A DNA stretch of 64,000 nt from assembly GCA_902780915.1 (NCBI GenBank), contig CACZHK010000004.1, positions 1 to 64,000 on the forward strand. Direction: 5' to 3'. Below, piece after piece: positions 7,250 through 14,861 of this stretch; within the stretch, counting starts at the first letter, position 1; each line of letters begins with the position of its first letter. A model generated the notes under the pieces. It saw only the letters and a list, made by a program, of their open reading frames with translations. It was not told the origin of the DNA and searched no databases. This stretch comes from Pseudoselenomonas ruminantium. Its GTDB lineage: Bacteria; Bacillota; Negativicutes; Selenomonadales; Selenomonadaceae. Position numbers and translations under genes: made by a program.

Positions 7250-8353
7250 ATGAGCAAGATCAGTGAGATGACGAGAGACAGCTGGATCAAGAGCACCTTC
7301 CCCGAGTGGGGCACCTGGCTGGTGGAGGACATCGAGAACGCCGTCATCCCCGAAGGCAATGTAGGCATGTGGTGGCTGGGCTGCACCGGCATCTGGTTCA
7401 AGACTCCCGGCGGTGCCAATGTGACCGTTGACCTCTGGTGCGGCAACGGCAAGCGCACCCACGGCGATGGCAAGATGAAGGTCGGCCATCAGATGGCCAA
7501 CATGTGCGGCTGCCGCTCCATGCAGCCGAATCTCCGCAACGTGCCCTTCGTCATCGACCCCTTCGCTTTCAAGCAGGTTGATGCAGTGCTGGCCACTCAT
7601 TACCATCAGGACCATATGTCCGCTGAGTGGGCTGCTCACGTCATCAACAGCGGCATGACCACCACCGATGAGAACGGCAAGGAAATCCCGGTTCCCTTCA
7701 TCGGCCCCAAGAAGTCCGTTGAGACCTGGGTCAAGTGGGGTGTGCCTGAGGAGCGCTGCCGCGTAGTGAAGCCCGGCGATACCATCAAGATCAAGGACAT
7801 CGAGATCATCGCTCTGGACAGCTTCGACCGCACCTGCATCGTCACCACCGACAGCACCGGCCCGGACCGTGAGGAGCTCACTGACAAGTGCCCCTCCGAT
7901 ATGGACGAGAAGGCAGTCAACTACCTGCTGAAGACTCCGGGCGGCAACATCTACCACTCCGGTGACAGCCACTTCTCCATCTACTTTGCAAAGCATGGCA
8001 AGGATTACGACATCGACGTGGCTTTCGGTTCCTACGGCGAGAACCCCATCGGCATGCAGGACAAGATGACTTCCATCGACGTGCTCCGCATGGCTGAGAA
8101 CCTCCAGTGCAAAGTGGTTGTGCCTATCCACTGGGATGTATGGACCAACTTCCAGGCTGACTGCGAGGAAATCAAGCTCCTCTACGATTTCAAGAAGGAT
8201 CGCAACGAGTACAAGTTCCATCCCTTCTTCTGGCAGGTGGGCGGCCATTACACCTATCCTCAGGATAAGGACAAGATTTACTTCCATCATCGTCGGGGCT
8301 TCGAGGATTGCTTCGAGCATTCCCAGAACATCCCCTTCCGTTCCTGCCTCTGA
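7250..8353 (+). CDS. ulaG: L-ascorbate-6-phosphate lactonase
   Basis: A 367-residue metallo-beta-lactamase-fold enzyme that hydrolyses L-ascorbate 6-phosphate to 3-keto-L-gulonate 6-phosphate. The metal motif HxHxDH is H117-Y-H119-Q-D121-H122. The N-terminal WLGCTGIWFKTPGG and the late VVPIHWDVW are typical of UlaG. The length matches the family. It is the first gene after the regulated promoter and is preceded by AGGAGG. It is a cytoplasmic protein, followed after 24 bases by the PTS EIIA gene. Confidence 0.95.
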   Translation: MSKISEMTRDSWIKSTFPEWGTWLVEDIENAVIPEGNVGMWWLGCTGIWFKTPGGANVTVDLWCGNGKRTHGDGKMKVGHQMANMCGCRSMQPNLRNVPFVIDPFAFKQVDAVLATHYHQDHMSAEWAAHVINSGMTTTDENGKEIPVPFIGPKKSVETWVKWGVPEERCRVVKPGDTIKIKDIEIIALDSFDRTCIVTTDSTGPDREELTDKCPSDMDEKAVNYLLKTPGGNIYHSGDSHFSIYFAKHGKDYDIDVAFGSYGENPIGMQDKMTSIDVLRMAENLQCKVVVPIHWDVWTNFQADCEEIKLLYDFKKDRNEYKFHPFFWQVGGHYTYPQDKDKIYFHHRRGFEDCFEHSQNIPFRSCL

Positions 8354-8377
8354 TGTCCCGAAGGGAGATATAGATAA

Positions 8378-8818
8378 ATGTTTAAGGAAATCGTTGAGAA
8401 AAAGCATTTTTCCTTCCATGAAGGTTTCGATGACTGGCGCGACGCTGTGCGGGCTGCCTGCGCACCGCTGCTCTCTGACGGTACCATCGAAAAGGAATAT
8501 CCCGAGATCATCATTCAGAAGGTGGAGGAGCTTGGCCCCTACATCGTCATCGCCCCGAACATCTGCATACCTCATGCAGAGCGCGGCCGCGGTGTGAACG
8601 ATACGGCTATGTGCTTCATGAAGACCGAGAAGCCCGTGTCCTTCGACCCGAATGACCCGGACAAGGATGCCCGCATCTTCGTAGTGCTGGCAGCCACCGA
8701 CGATGAGGTACATCTGAACAACCTCATGCAGCTGTCGGAAACCCTTTCCGACGAGGCAATCGTGGACAAACTCTTGCAGGCCAAGACGGGGGATGACCTC
8801 TTGGCAGTTGAGGGATAA
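8378..8818 (+). CDS. ulaC: Ascorbate-type PTS EIIA component
   Basis: A 146-residue EIIA of the mannitol/fructose fold used by the ascorbate PTS. The phosphorylated histidine is probably H66 in NICIPHAERG. It passes phosphate from HPr to EIIB (UlaB). It lies 24 bases behind ulaG with GAAGGGAG before the ATG. Between it and the EIIC gene is a 176-base gap containing a large palindrome. Confidence 0.9.
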   Translation: MFKEIVEKKHFSFHEGFDDWRDAVRAACAPLLSDGTIEKEYPEIIIQKVEELGPYIVIAPNICIPHAERGRGVNDTAMCFMKTEKPVSFDPNDPDKDARIFVVLAATDDEVHLNNLMQLSETLSDEAIVDKLLQAKTGDDLLAVEG

Positions 8819-8827
8819 TGGGAAATA

Positions 8828-8960
8828 AAGCCTTCCCCTTTGGGGAAGGTGCCCCGTAGGGGCGGATGAGGTGGCACACAATATAGCAGTTGTTAACTGT
8901 TGTAAGTATGCCACCTCACCCACCGCCTGCGGCGGTCCCCCCTCCCCATAGGGGAGGGCT
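8828..8960. repeat. Head-to-head pair of palindromic repeat B
   Basis: A forward unit (8828-8874, AAGCCTTCCCC to GGATGAGGTGGCA) faces an inverted unit (8911-8960, TGCCACCTCACCCACCGC to GGGGAGGGCT). Together they make a near-palindrome that could fold into a long hairpin between ulaC and ulaA mRNA. The inverted unit closely resembles the copy at 1602-1652. No ORF is present. Confidence 0.8.
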
Positions 8961-8994
8961 ATGTGTAGAATGAGAAAGTAGGGGAAAGAAAGTT

Positions 8995-10482
8995 ATGGAA
9001 ATATTGCTTTCCGTCTGGGAGTTTTTCCAGAACAACATCCTGACGAAGCCGGCCTTCTTCATCGGCTTTATCGTCTTCGCAGGTTATGCTCTTCTGGGCA
9101 AGAAATGGTATGAATGTCTGGCAGGCTTCATCAAAGGTACTGTCGGCTACATGATTTTGAATGTGGCAAGCGGCGGCTTGGTCGGCAACTTCCGTCCTGT
9201 GCTGGCAGGCCTCAAAGACCGCTTCGAGCTTTCCGCAGCAGTTATCGATCCTTATTTCGGCCAGGCAGCAGCCCAGGCCTCCGTTGAAAACATTGGGCGC
9301 TCCTTCTCCATGATGATGATGGTGCTGCTCATCGCTTTCACCATGAACATCCTTCTGGTGCTCTTCCGCAAGTACACCAAGATCCGTACCCTGTTCATCA
9401 CTGGTCACGTCATGGTGCAGCAGTCCTCCACCGCTCTTTGGCTGGTGCTGTTCTGCTTCCCCGGCCTCCAGGATCCTCAGGTGGTCGTTATGCTGGGTAT
9501 CCTCCTGGGTACCTACTGGGCAGTTGCTTCCAACCTCACCGTTGAACCGGTAGCTAAGCTCACCGAAGGCGGCGGCTTCGCAACTGGCCATCAGCAGATG
9601 TTTGGTATTTTCCTGGTTTCCAAGATTGCCAAGAAGATCGGCGACCCCAAGAACTCCCTCGAGAACCTTAAGCTCCCCGGTTTCCTCTCCATCTTCAATG
9701 AGAACATGGTTGCTACCGGCGTGCTCATGACCATCTTCTTCGGTACCATCATCACCATCCTTGGCCCGGACCTCATGCATCAGATTGATAAGGGCTTCGG
9801 TGCCAAGCAGAACTTCGGTTTCTACATCCTTGAGAAGTCCCTGAACTTCGCAGTTTACCTCACCATCCTGCAGCTTGGTGTTCGTACCTTCGTTTCCGAG
9901 CTCACCAACTCCTTCCAGGGTATTTCCGAGAAGCTGCTGCCCGGCTCTGTGCCTGCAGTGGACTGCGCCGCTACTTACGGCTTCGGTCATCCCAACGCTG
10001 TGACCTTCGGCTTCCTCTTTGGTGCTTTCGGCCAGTTCCTGGCTATCATGGGCCTGATTGTCTTTGACAGCCCGATCCTCATCATCTCCGGGTTCGTGCC
10101 CCTGTTCTTCGATAACGCAACCTTCGCTGTGTTCGCCAACCGTCTGGGCGGCATCCGCGCTGCGGCTATCATTCCCTTCTGCTCCGGCATCATCCAGGTG
10201 CTGGGCGGCGGTTTCGCAGCTTATCACTTCACCACCGGTAACTTCGGTGGCTGGCATGGCAACTTCGACTGGGATGCTGTCTGGCCCTTCATCGGCGTCA
10301 TCATGGAGAACCTGCAGTACATTGGCGTAGCGGCAGTAGTGCTCATCTTGCTGGCTATACCTCAGATTATCTATCGCATGAACAAAGATACCTACTTCGT
10401 CATTGCCGAGGATTTCGACAAGTACAAGGAAATCATGGCCAAGAAGCAGGGCGTGCCTGTGGATCAGGTGGTTATCGACTAA
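8995..10482 (+). CDS. ulaA: Ascorbate-specific PTS EIIC permease
   Basis: A 495-residue polytopic membrane protein of the SgaT/UlaA type. It opens with FFQNNILTKPAFFIGFIVF and has GTVGYMILNVASGGLVGNFRPVLAGL, and many hydrophobic segments to the end. It imports L-ascorbate across the inner membrane with phosphorylation by UlaB. Its codon usage appears strongly biased (frequent TTC, ATC, GGC), as for a well expressed gene. It lies downstream of the repeat B palindrome and is followed by ulaB. Confidence 0.95.
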   Translation: MEILLSVWEFFQNNILTKPAFFIGFIVFAGYALLGKKWYECLAGFIKGTVGYMILNVASGGLVGNFRPVLAGLKDRFELSAAVIDPYFGQAAAQASVENIGRSFSMMMMVLLIAFTMNILLVLFRKYTKIRTLFITGHVMVQQSSTALWLVLFCFPGLQDPQVVVMLGILLGTYWAVASNLTVEPVAKLTEGGGFATGHQQMFGIFLVSKIAKKIGDPKNSLENLKLPGFLSIFNENMVATGVLMTIFFGTIITILGPDLMHQIDKGFGAKQNFGFYILEKSLNFAVYLTILQLGVRTFVSELTNSFQGISEKLLPGSVPAVDCAATYGFGHPNAVTFGFLFGAFGQFLAIMGLIVFDSPILIISGFVPLFFDNATFAVFANRLGGIRAAAIIPFCSGIIQVLGGGFAAYHFTTGNFGGWHGNFDWDAVWPFIGVIMENLQYIGVAAVVLILLAIPQIIYRMNKDTYFVIAEDFDKYKEIMAKKQGVPVDQVVID

Positions 10483-10605
10483 ATTCCTTCATAAAGAGCA
10501 TTTTTATGGCAGGAATACGGCACGGATGTGTCGAATAAAAACAGTGCTAAATGGGTGGAGACCGCTGGGTTGGCGGCCTCCGAAGATAAAGGAGAGTGCA
10601 TCAAT

Positions 10606-10887
10606 ATGTTAAAGGTAATTGCAGCATGCGGCAGCGGTATGGGTTCCTCCCAGATCATCAAGATGAAGCTCGAGAAGGTCTTCAAGAAGCTGGGCTATCA
10701 GGCAGAGATTTACCATACAAATGTCGGTGATGCAAAGTCCCAGGCAAATAACTATGATGTGGTTTTCTGCTCTGAGTCCCTGGTGGGCACCTTCAACGGC
10801 ACCCGTGCTACGGTCATCGGGCTGAAGAACCTGCTTTCTGAGGCTGAGATGACGGAGAAGATTGAGGCAGCTAATCTGCCGAAGTAA
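10606..10887 (+). CDS. ulaB: Ascorbate-specific PTS EIIB component
   Basis: A 93-residue EIIB with the phosphocysteine C8 in the N-terminal loop AACGSGMGSS. The start at 10606 is chosen because AAAGGAGAG lies 9 bases before it and the first strand MLKVIAACG is where the family begins; a longer in-frame start at 10528 has no ribosome site. It carries phosphate from UlaC to ascorbate at UlaA. Confidence 0.9.
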   Translation: MLKVIAACGSGMGSSQIIKMKLEKVFKKLGYQAEIYHTNVGDAKSQANNYDVVFCSESLVGTFNGTRATVIGLKNLLSEAEMTEKIEAANLPK

Positions 10888-10907
10888 AATTTAGGTCTTT
10901 GACTGTG

Positions 10908-10943
10908 GAGGCCGCTGCGTTTAGCGGCGGCCTCTATTATTTT
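10908..10943 (+). terminator. Terminator after ulaB
   Basis: GAGGCCGC (10908-10915) pairs with GCGGCGGCCTC (10924-10934), followed by TATTATTTTT. It may lower read-through from the transport genes into ulaE. Confidence 0.7.
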
Positions 10944-10952
10944 TCGCCCTTT

Positions 10953-11129
10953 TTACCGCTGGGGCCTACGGCCGTTCTTTTCTTTGTTGCAAAGAAAAGT
11001 AGCAAAAGGTAAACATGCCAGCGGCATGTTTACGCAGACCAAGTAGATGCCCCACCGGGGCATCTACACACTTCACGCGAGTCCAAAGGTCTGCGAGAGC
11101 GCCCCATCCATGGGGCGCCGGGGTTCGGG
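10953..11129 (+). repeat. Dispersed intergenic repeat A, copy 2
   Basis: Shares with copy 1 the blocks TTCTTTTCTTTG-TGCAAAGAAAAG, GAGTCCAAAGGT and CCCATCC-TGGG, ending GGTTCGG. It has an extra insert with two perfect hairpins, AAACATGCC/GGCATGTTT (11011-11031) and GTAGATGCCCC/GGGGCATCTAC (11043-11067). It ends next to the ulaE ribosome site. Confidence 0.75.
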
Positions 11130-11140
11130 AGGACGTTGAT

Positions 11141-11989
11141 ATGAGAAGTTATTTGTTAGGTCTTTACGAAAAGTCCATGCCAGGCACACTCTCCTGGAAG
11201 GAGAAACTGGAGGCTGCCAAGGCTGCTGGTTTTGACTATGTGGAAATGAGCATTGACGAGACGGATGCGAAGCTGGCTCGTTTGGATATGAGTGAGGCTG
11301 AGATTGAGGAAATCAAGGCGGCTATGAAGGAGACGGGGGTGCCTTTTGGTTCCATCTGCCTCTCCGGGCATCGCCGTTTTCCTCTCGGCGCTACCAAGGC
11401 TGAGGACAGAGCCCGCAGCATGGAGATCATGGAGAAGGCCATTATCCTGGCTGCGAAACTGGGCATCCGCACCATTCAGCTGGCGGGCTACGATGTGTAT
11501 TATGAGGAAGGCTCTGAGAAGACCAGGGCTGACTTTATCGAGGGGCTGAAGAAATCGGCTCTGATAGCCGCCAAGTATGGGGTGCAGATGGGCTTTGAGA
11601 CCATGGAGACCCCTTTCATGGACACTACAGAAAAGGCCATGGAGTATGTGAAGCTGGTGGATTCGCCGTACCTGGGCGTTTATCCCGACTCCGGCAATAT
11701 CACCAATGCCAAGCTGATTTACGGCGGCACCCCCTCTGAGGATTTGCAGACGGGCAAGGGCCACCTGGTGGCTGTACATTTGAAGGAAACCGTCCCCGGC
11801 AAGTACCGTGAGATTACCTTCGGCACCGGCCATGTGGATTTCCAGGCTGTAGCTGATACCGCCTTTGCCCTGGGCGTAAGAAGGTTCGTGGGTGAGTTCT
11901 GGTATAAGGAAGGAACGGACTGGGCGAAGATTCAGAAGGAAGCTAATGACTTCCTGCGCGGTTATCTTGATAAGGCTGAAAAGAAATAA
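11141..11989 (+). CDS. ulaE: L-xylulose-5-phosphate 3-epimerase
   Basis: A 282-residue TIM-barrel epimerase (UlaE/SgbU) converting L-xylulose 5-phosphate to L-ribulose 5-phosphate. It shows MPGTLSWKEKLEAAKAAGFD, an SGHRRFPLG stretch, MGFETMETPFMDT, YPDSGNI and VHLKET, which hold the metal-binding acidic and His residues. The ATG at 11141 is chosen because GGGAGGA precedes it; an upstream in-frame start would lie inside the repeat element. Its stop codon overlaps the ribosome site of the next gene. Confidence 0.93.
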   Translation: MRSYLLGLYEKSMPGTLSWKEKLEAAKAAGFDYVEMSIDETDAKLARLDMSEAEIEEIKAAMKETGVPFGSICLSGHRRFPLGATKAEDRARSMEIMEKAIILAAKLGIRTIQLAGYDVYYEEGSEKTRADFIEGLKKSALIAAKYGVQMGFETMETPFMDTTEKAMEYVKLVDSPYLGVYPDSGNITNAKLIYGGTPSEDLQTGKGHLVAVHLKETVPGKYREITFGTGHVDFQAVADTAFALGVRRFVGEFWYKEGTDWAKIQKEANDFLRGYLDKAEKK

Positions 11990-12002
11990 GGAGTGCATAA
12001 GC

Positions 12003-13058
12003 ATGAAAGCAACTAAAAAAGTCGTAGGCGAATTGGAAAAATGCTATTCCCTGGCTGTGCTGAACTATCAGGGCAAGGATCACTTCCTCTGCGCTGCTGA
12101 GAAGCAGAATGCCTGCTATCTGATTTCCCTGGAGGGCGAGATTGAGGACACCGTCTGGGAAGGCCCCGGCGGGGTTATGACCATCATTCAGATGCCGGAG
12201 GGGGCTCCTGATGGGCAGTTCCTGGCTACCCGCAAATTTTACTCTCCCAATGACGGCAAGGAGGCCTCCATCATTATCTGCACTCCGAAAGGCAAGGGGG
12301 ACTGGGAGGTACGTACCCTTTGCACGCTGCCTTTCGTGCATCGCTTCGGCATTTTGGAGTCCCACGGCAAACATTATCTCATTGCCTGCGCCATCAAGTC
12401 TGATGCGGAGGGCCGCGATGACTGGCGTTTCCCCGGCAAGGTCTACGGGGCCGAGTTGCCCACTGACCTCTCTGCCTATGGCGAGGGCCATGAGCTGGAA
12501 CTCACGGTGCTGAAGGACAATCTGCTGAAGAACCACGGCTACTTCCTCCATCAGGACGGGGAGGGCCAGACCTCTGCCATAGTTTCCACGGACAACGGCG
12601 TGTTCCAGTTCGTGCCGCCTGCCAGCGATGGGGCTGACTGGACCATCGAGACCCTCACCACCGATGCTGCCAGCGACGGCCTGCTCTATGATCTCAATGG
12701 CGACGGCGTAGAGGAACTTTGCACCATTGCCCCCTTCCACGGCGATACCGTGAACATCTATCACAAAGAGGGCGGCAAGTATGTGCTGAACTACACTTAC
12801 CCCGAGAAGCTGGACTTCCTCCATGCCATCTGGGCTGATGAAGTGAACGGAAAGCCTTACTGGTTCCTGGGCAACCGCAAAGGCAACCGCGACCTGCTGG
12901 CTTTCAGCTATGACAAGGAGCAGGGCTACCAGGCCGAGAAACTGGACGAAGGCCGTGGCGCAGCCAATGTGCTGCTCTACCATCTGGGCGACAAGAACAT
13001 CCTCATGGCTGCCAACCGTGAGACCGACGAGATAGCCAGATACGAGCTTTCCTTCTAA
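12003..13058 (+). CDS. Unknown FG-GAP/VCBS-like beta-propeller protein in the ascorbate cluster
   Basis: A 351-residue protein without signal peptide. It is rich in beta strand and Trp/Gly/Asp turns, and carries one clear calcium-type loop DLNGDGVEE (about 12690-12716) as in FG-GAP/VCBS propeller blades; other blades are recognisable only by spacing. The ATG at 12003 follows TAAGGAGTG, which overlaps the ulaE stop, so it is translationally linked to ulaE. A cytoplasmic role in ascorbate use, such as binding or control, is inferred from position only. UlaD (the decarboxylase step) is not in the window, but there is no sign that this fold replaces it. Confidence 0.55.
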   Translation: MKATKKVVGELEKCYSLAVLNYQGKDHFLCAAEKQNACYLISLEGEIEDTVWEGPGGVMTIIQMPEGAPDGQFLATRKFYSPNDGKEASIIICTPKGKGDWEVRTLCTLPFVHRFGILESHGKHYLIACAIKSDAEGRDDWRFPGKVYGAELPTDLSAYGEGHELELTVLKDNLLKNHGYFLHQDGEGQTSAIVSTDNGVFQFVPPASDGADWTIETLTTDAASDGLLYDLNGDGVEELCTIAPFHGDTVNIYHKEGGKYVLNYTYPEKLDFLHAIWADEVNGKPYWFLGNRKGNRDLLAFSYDKEQGYQAEKLDEGRGAANVLLYHLGDKNILMAANRETDEIARYELSF

Positions 13059-13082
13059 AAGCACACTTACATAAAAGGGATG

Positions 13083-13108
13083 AACGCCTCCCTGAAAGGG
13101 GAGGCGTT
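13083..13108 (+). terminator. Hairpin after the propeller gene
   Basis: AACGCCTCCC (13083-13092) pairs with GGGAGGCGTT (13099-13108). There is no immediate T-run, so it may act as an mRNA end or weak terminator. Confidence 0.45.
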
Positions 13109-13135
13109 AAATCCAGAAAAAATTTTTGTTCCCTA

Positions 13136-13164
13136 TTTTGTCCGAGCACACTTTGTTGTATAAT
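13136..13164 (+). promoter_or_regulatory. Possible ulaF promoter
   Basis: TATAAT at 13159-13164 is strong; the minus 35 candidate TTTTGT (13136-13141) at 17 bases is weak. It would give ulaF some independent expression. No copy of the ula operator is present here. Confidence 0.5.
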
Positions 13165-13210
13165 GAAAATGTTCGTGTAAATGAGATAAAACAAGCGGGA
13201 GGAAATCACT

Positions 13211-13912
13211 ATGCTTGAAGAACTCAAGAAACAAGTCTACGAAGCCAATATGCTTCTGCCGAAGCATCACCTGATTACCTTCACCTGGGGCAATGTGTCA
13301 GGCATTGACCGTGAGAAGGGACTTTTCGTCATCAAGCCCTCCGGGGTGGAGTATGACCAGTTGAAGCCGGAGGATATGGTTGTCGTTGACCTCGATGGCA
13401 AGAAGGTGGAAGGCGATCTCAATCCTTCCTCAGATACTGAGACTCATCGCATCTTCTACCAGAAGTTCAAGAACATTGGCGGCGTGGTGCACACTCATTC
13501 CCGCTGGGCCACGATTTTCGCCCAGGCCGGCCAGGGTGTGCGCGCTTATGGCACCACTCAGGGGGATTATTTCTACGGTGAGATTCCCTGCACCCGCGAT
13601 ATGACCGAGGAAGAAATCAAGGGCGCCTATGAGTACAACACCGGCGTGGTGGCAGTGGAGCGCTTCGAGAAGTATGGCATCAATCCTGATTATGTGCCCG
13701 CCGTTCTGGTGAAGAACCACGGCCCCTTCACCTGGGGCACGGACTGCTTCAATGCAGTGCACAACGCAGTGGTGCTGGAGGAAGTAGCCATGATGGCCTT
13801 CCATACCCAGATGCTCACCAGCGACCGCGATCCCATGCCCCAGGTGCTGCTGGACAAGCACTTCCTGAGGAAGCACGGCCCCAATGCTTATTATGGGCAG
13901 AAAAAGAAGTAA
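13211..13912 (+). CDS. ulaF: L-ribulose-5-phosphate 4-epimerase
   Basis: A 233-residue class II aldolase-fold epimerase making D-xylulose 5-phosphate, which enters the pentose phosphate pathway. Probable zinc ligands are H94 and H96 (VVHTHSRWA) and H170 ([11 protein letters not shown]); the phosphate site includes GNVSG and KPSG. GCGGGAGG precedes the ATG. It could equally be called AraD by sequence; the ascorbate neighbours favour UlaF. Confidence 0.92.
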   Translation: MLEELKKQVYEANMLLPKHHLITFTWGNVSGIDREKGLFVIKPSGVEYDQLKPEDMVVVDLDGKKVEGDLNPSSDTETHRIFYQKFKNIGGVVHTHSRWATIFAQAGQGVRAYGTTQGDYFYGEIPCTRDMTEEEIKGAYEYNTGVVAVERFEKYGINPDYVPAVLVKNHGPFTWGTDCFNAVHNAVVLEEVAMMAFHTQMLTSDRDPMPQVLLDKHFLRKHGPNAYYGQKKK

Positions 13913-13932
13913 TTTGAGAGTGTGCAGCTCCG

Positions 13933-13960
13933 GCCTTCCCCTTGCGGGAAGGCTTTTTTT
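13933..13960 (+). terminator. Terminator after ulaF
   Basis: GCCTTCCC (13933-13940), loop CTTGC, GGGAAGGC (13946-13953) and seven T. The stem resembles the first half of repeat B. Confidence 0.9.
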
Positions 13961-14070
13961 ATGTGCCCGTATCACACGCGCAACATTAGGCACACATTAA
14001 AAATCATCTTGTCAAGCACTGATTATGGTGCTAAAATTACTGTGTAGTTTCAAATAACTGAATAATGCAA

Positions 14071-14265
14071 AGAACCAAGTCGTGGTGGCTATGAGATAGC
14101 CGAGCCGGTAAGTTTACGGCTCTGGTTGCAGCAATGCAACTGGGGTATCGCTGGTTTTATGACAGAGCCTGGAGACATCTTGCTCTTGTGGAGCAGGAAG
14201 GCATAGAGTGTGGAGACGAAATGCTCAGAGGCAAAAGGATCTGGATTAAAACGAAGGGGCGATTG
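14071..14265 (+). promoter_or_regulatory. Structured leader of unknown class before the CAP-domain gene
   Basis: Three consecutive hairpins: GGCTAT/ATAGCC (14087-14101), GAGCCG/CGGCTC (14102-14122), and GTTGCA-GCAA-TGCAAC (14125-14140) with a GNRA tetraloop, then a further TTGCTC/GAGCAG stem near 14180-14196. The compact order and tetraloop suggest a structured RNA such as a riboswitch, but I could not match it to a consensus I know, including the c-di-GMP, c-di-AMP and cobalamin classes. It lies directly before the ATG at 14268. The rest of the gap from 13961 shows nothing else. Confidence 0.4.
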
Positions 14266-14267
14266 AA

Positions 14268-14711
14268 ATGAAAGCTGCGCAGCGTGTGTTTTTCTTTCTG
14301 GTCATGGCAGTGGTTCTTGCAGCAGCATCCCCCGCTTATGCTTCCGACATTCAGTCCGAGGTATTGCATTTTGTAAACGTAGAAAGAGTTGCCGCTGGCC
14401 TCCAGCCTGTGGCGCTTGATAGCAGCATGAATTCTGGCGCTGCCATTAGGGCGATGGAAGTTCAGGTGAACTTTGCTCACCAGAGGCCGGATGGGAGCGA
14501 TGTTAAGTCGGTTATGAATGGAAACTGCGGCTGGTTTGGCGAGAACCTGGCCGTGAGCCAGGTGCAGGATGCCCAGAGAATCGTAAAGGCATGGATGGGA
14601 TCTCCCACCCATCGCGCAAACATCCTCAACCGTCATTACGTCCGTATGGGCGTTGATTGCAAGAAGGGTGCAGACGGGCATTATTACTGGTCACAGATCT
14701 TCGCGGACTGA
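14268..14711 (+). CDS. Secreted CAP/SCP-domain protein
   Basis: A 147-residue protein with a signal peptide (about residues 1-26, FFFLVMAVVLAAASPAYA) followed by one CAP domain. The family pattern is seen in VLHFVNVERVAAGLQPVALDSSM, the NFAHQRPDGSD block with its conserved His, CGWFGENLAV and WMGSPTHRANILNRHYVRMGV. Such small bacterial CAP proteins are exported; their biochemical role is mostly unknown. It has its own leader upstream and a strong terminator downstream, so it is probably a single-gene unit. Confidence 0.88.
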   Translation: MKAAQRVFFFLVMAVVLAAASPAYASDIQSEVLHFVNVERVAAGLQPVALDSSMNSGAAIRAMEVQVNFAHQRPDGSDVKSVMNGNCGWFGENLAVSQVQDAQRIVKAWMGSPTHRANILNRHYVRMGVDCKKGADGHYYWSQIFAD

Positions 14712-14738
14712 GATTGGTAGTCACCAGACTGAGAACTT

Positions 14739-14774
14739 AAGGACTATAGCAGATGTTGCTATAGTCCTTTTCTT
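14739..14774 (+). terminator. Terminator after the CAP gene
   Basis: AAGGACTATAGCA (14739-14751) pairs perfectly with TGCTATAGTCCTT (14757-14769), followed by TTCTTTTC. Confidence 0.9.
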
Positions 14775-14861
14775 TTCTGTGCCTGCTTCAAACCGATTCA
14801 GCAAGTTATCGAGATGCTTGCTTTATCAGCGAAAATTTTGTGAGAGGGAGGAGAAAATTAG

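Noticed and set aside
7235..8923. Long minus-strand frame opposite ulaG and ulaC
   Set aside because: It mirrors the codon bias of the real genes, has no ribosome site and crosses the repeat B palindrome.
12003..13058. The unknown gene as a replacement for UlaD
   Set aside because: Its strand-rich propeller-like pattern does not fit the TIM-barrel decarboxylase, and ulaD may simply be elsewhere.
14071..14265. Naming the CAP-gene leader a c-di-GMP, c-di-AMP or cobalamin riboswitch
   Set aside because: The hairpins and tetraloop are real, but the conserved blocks of those classes as I know them are absent.
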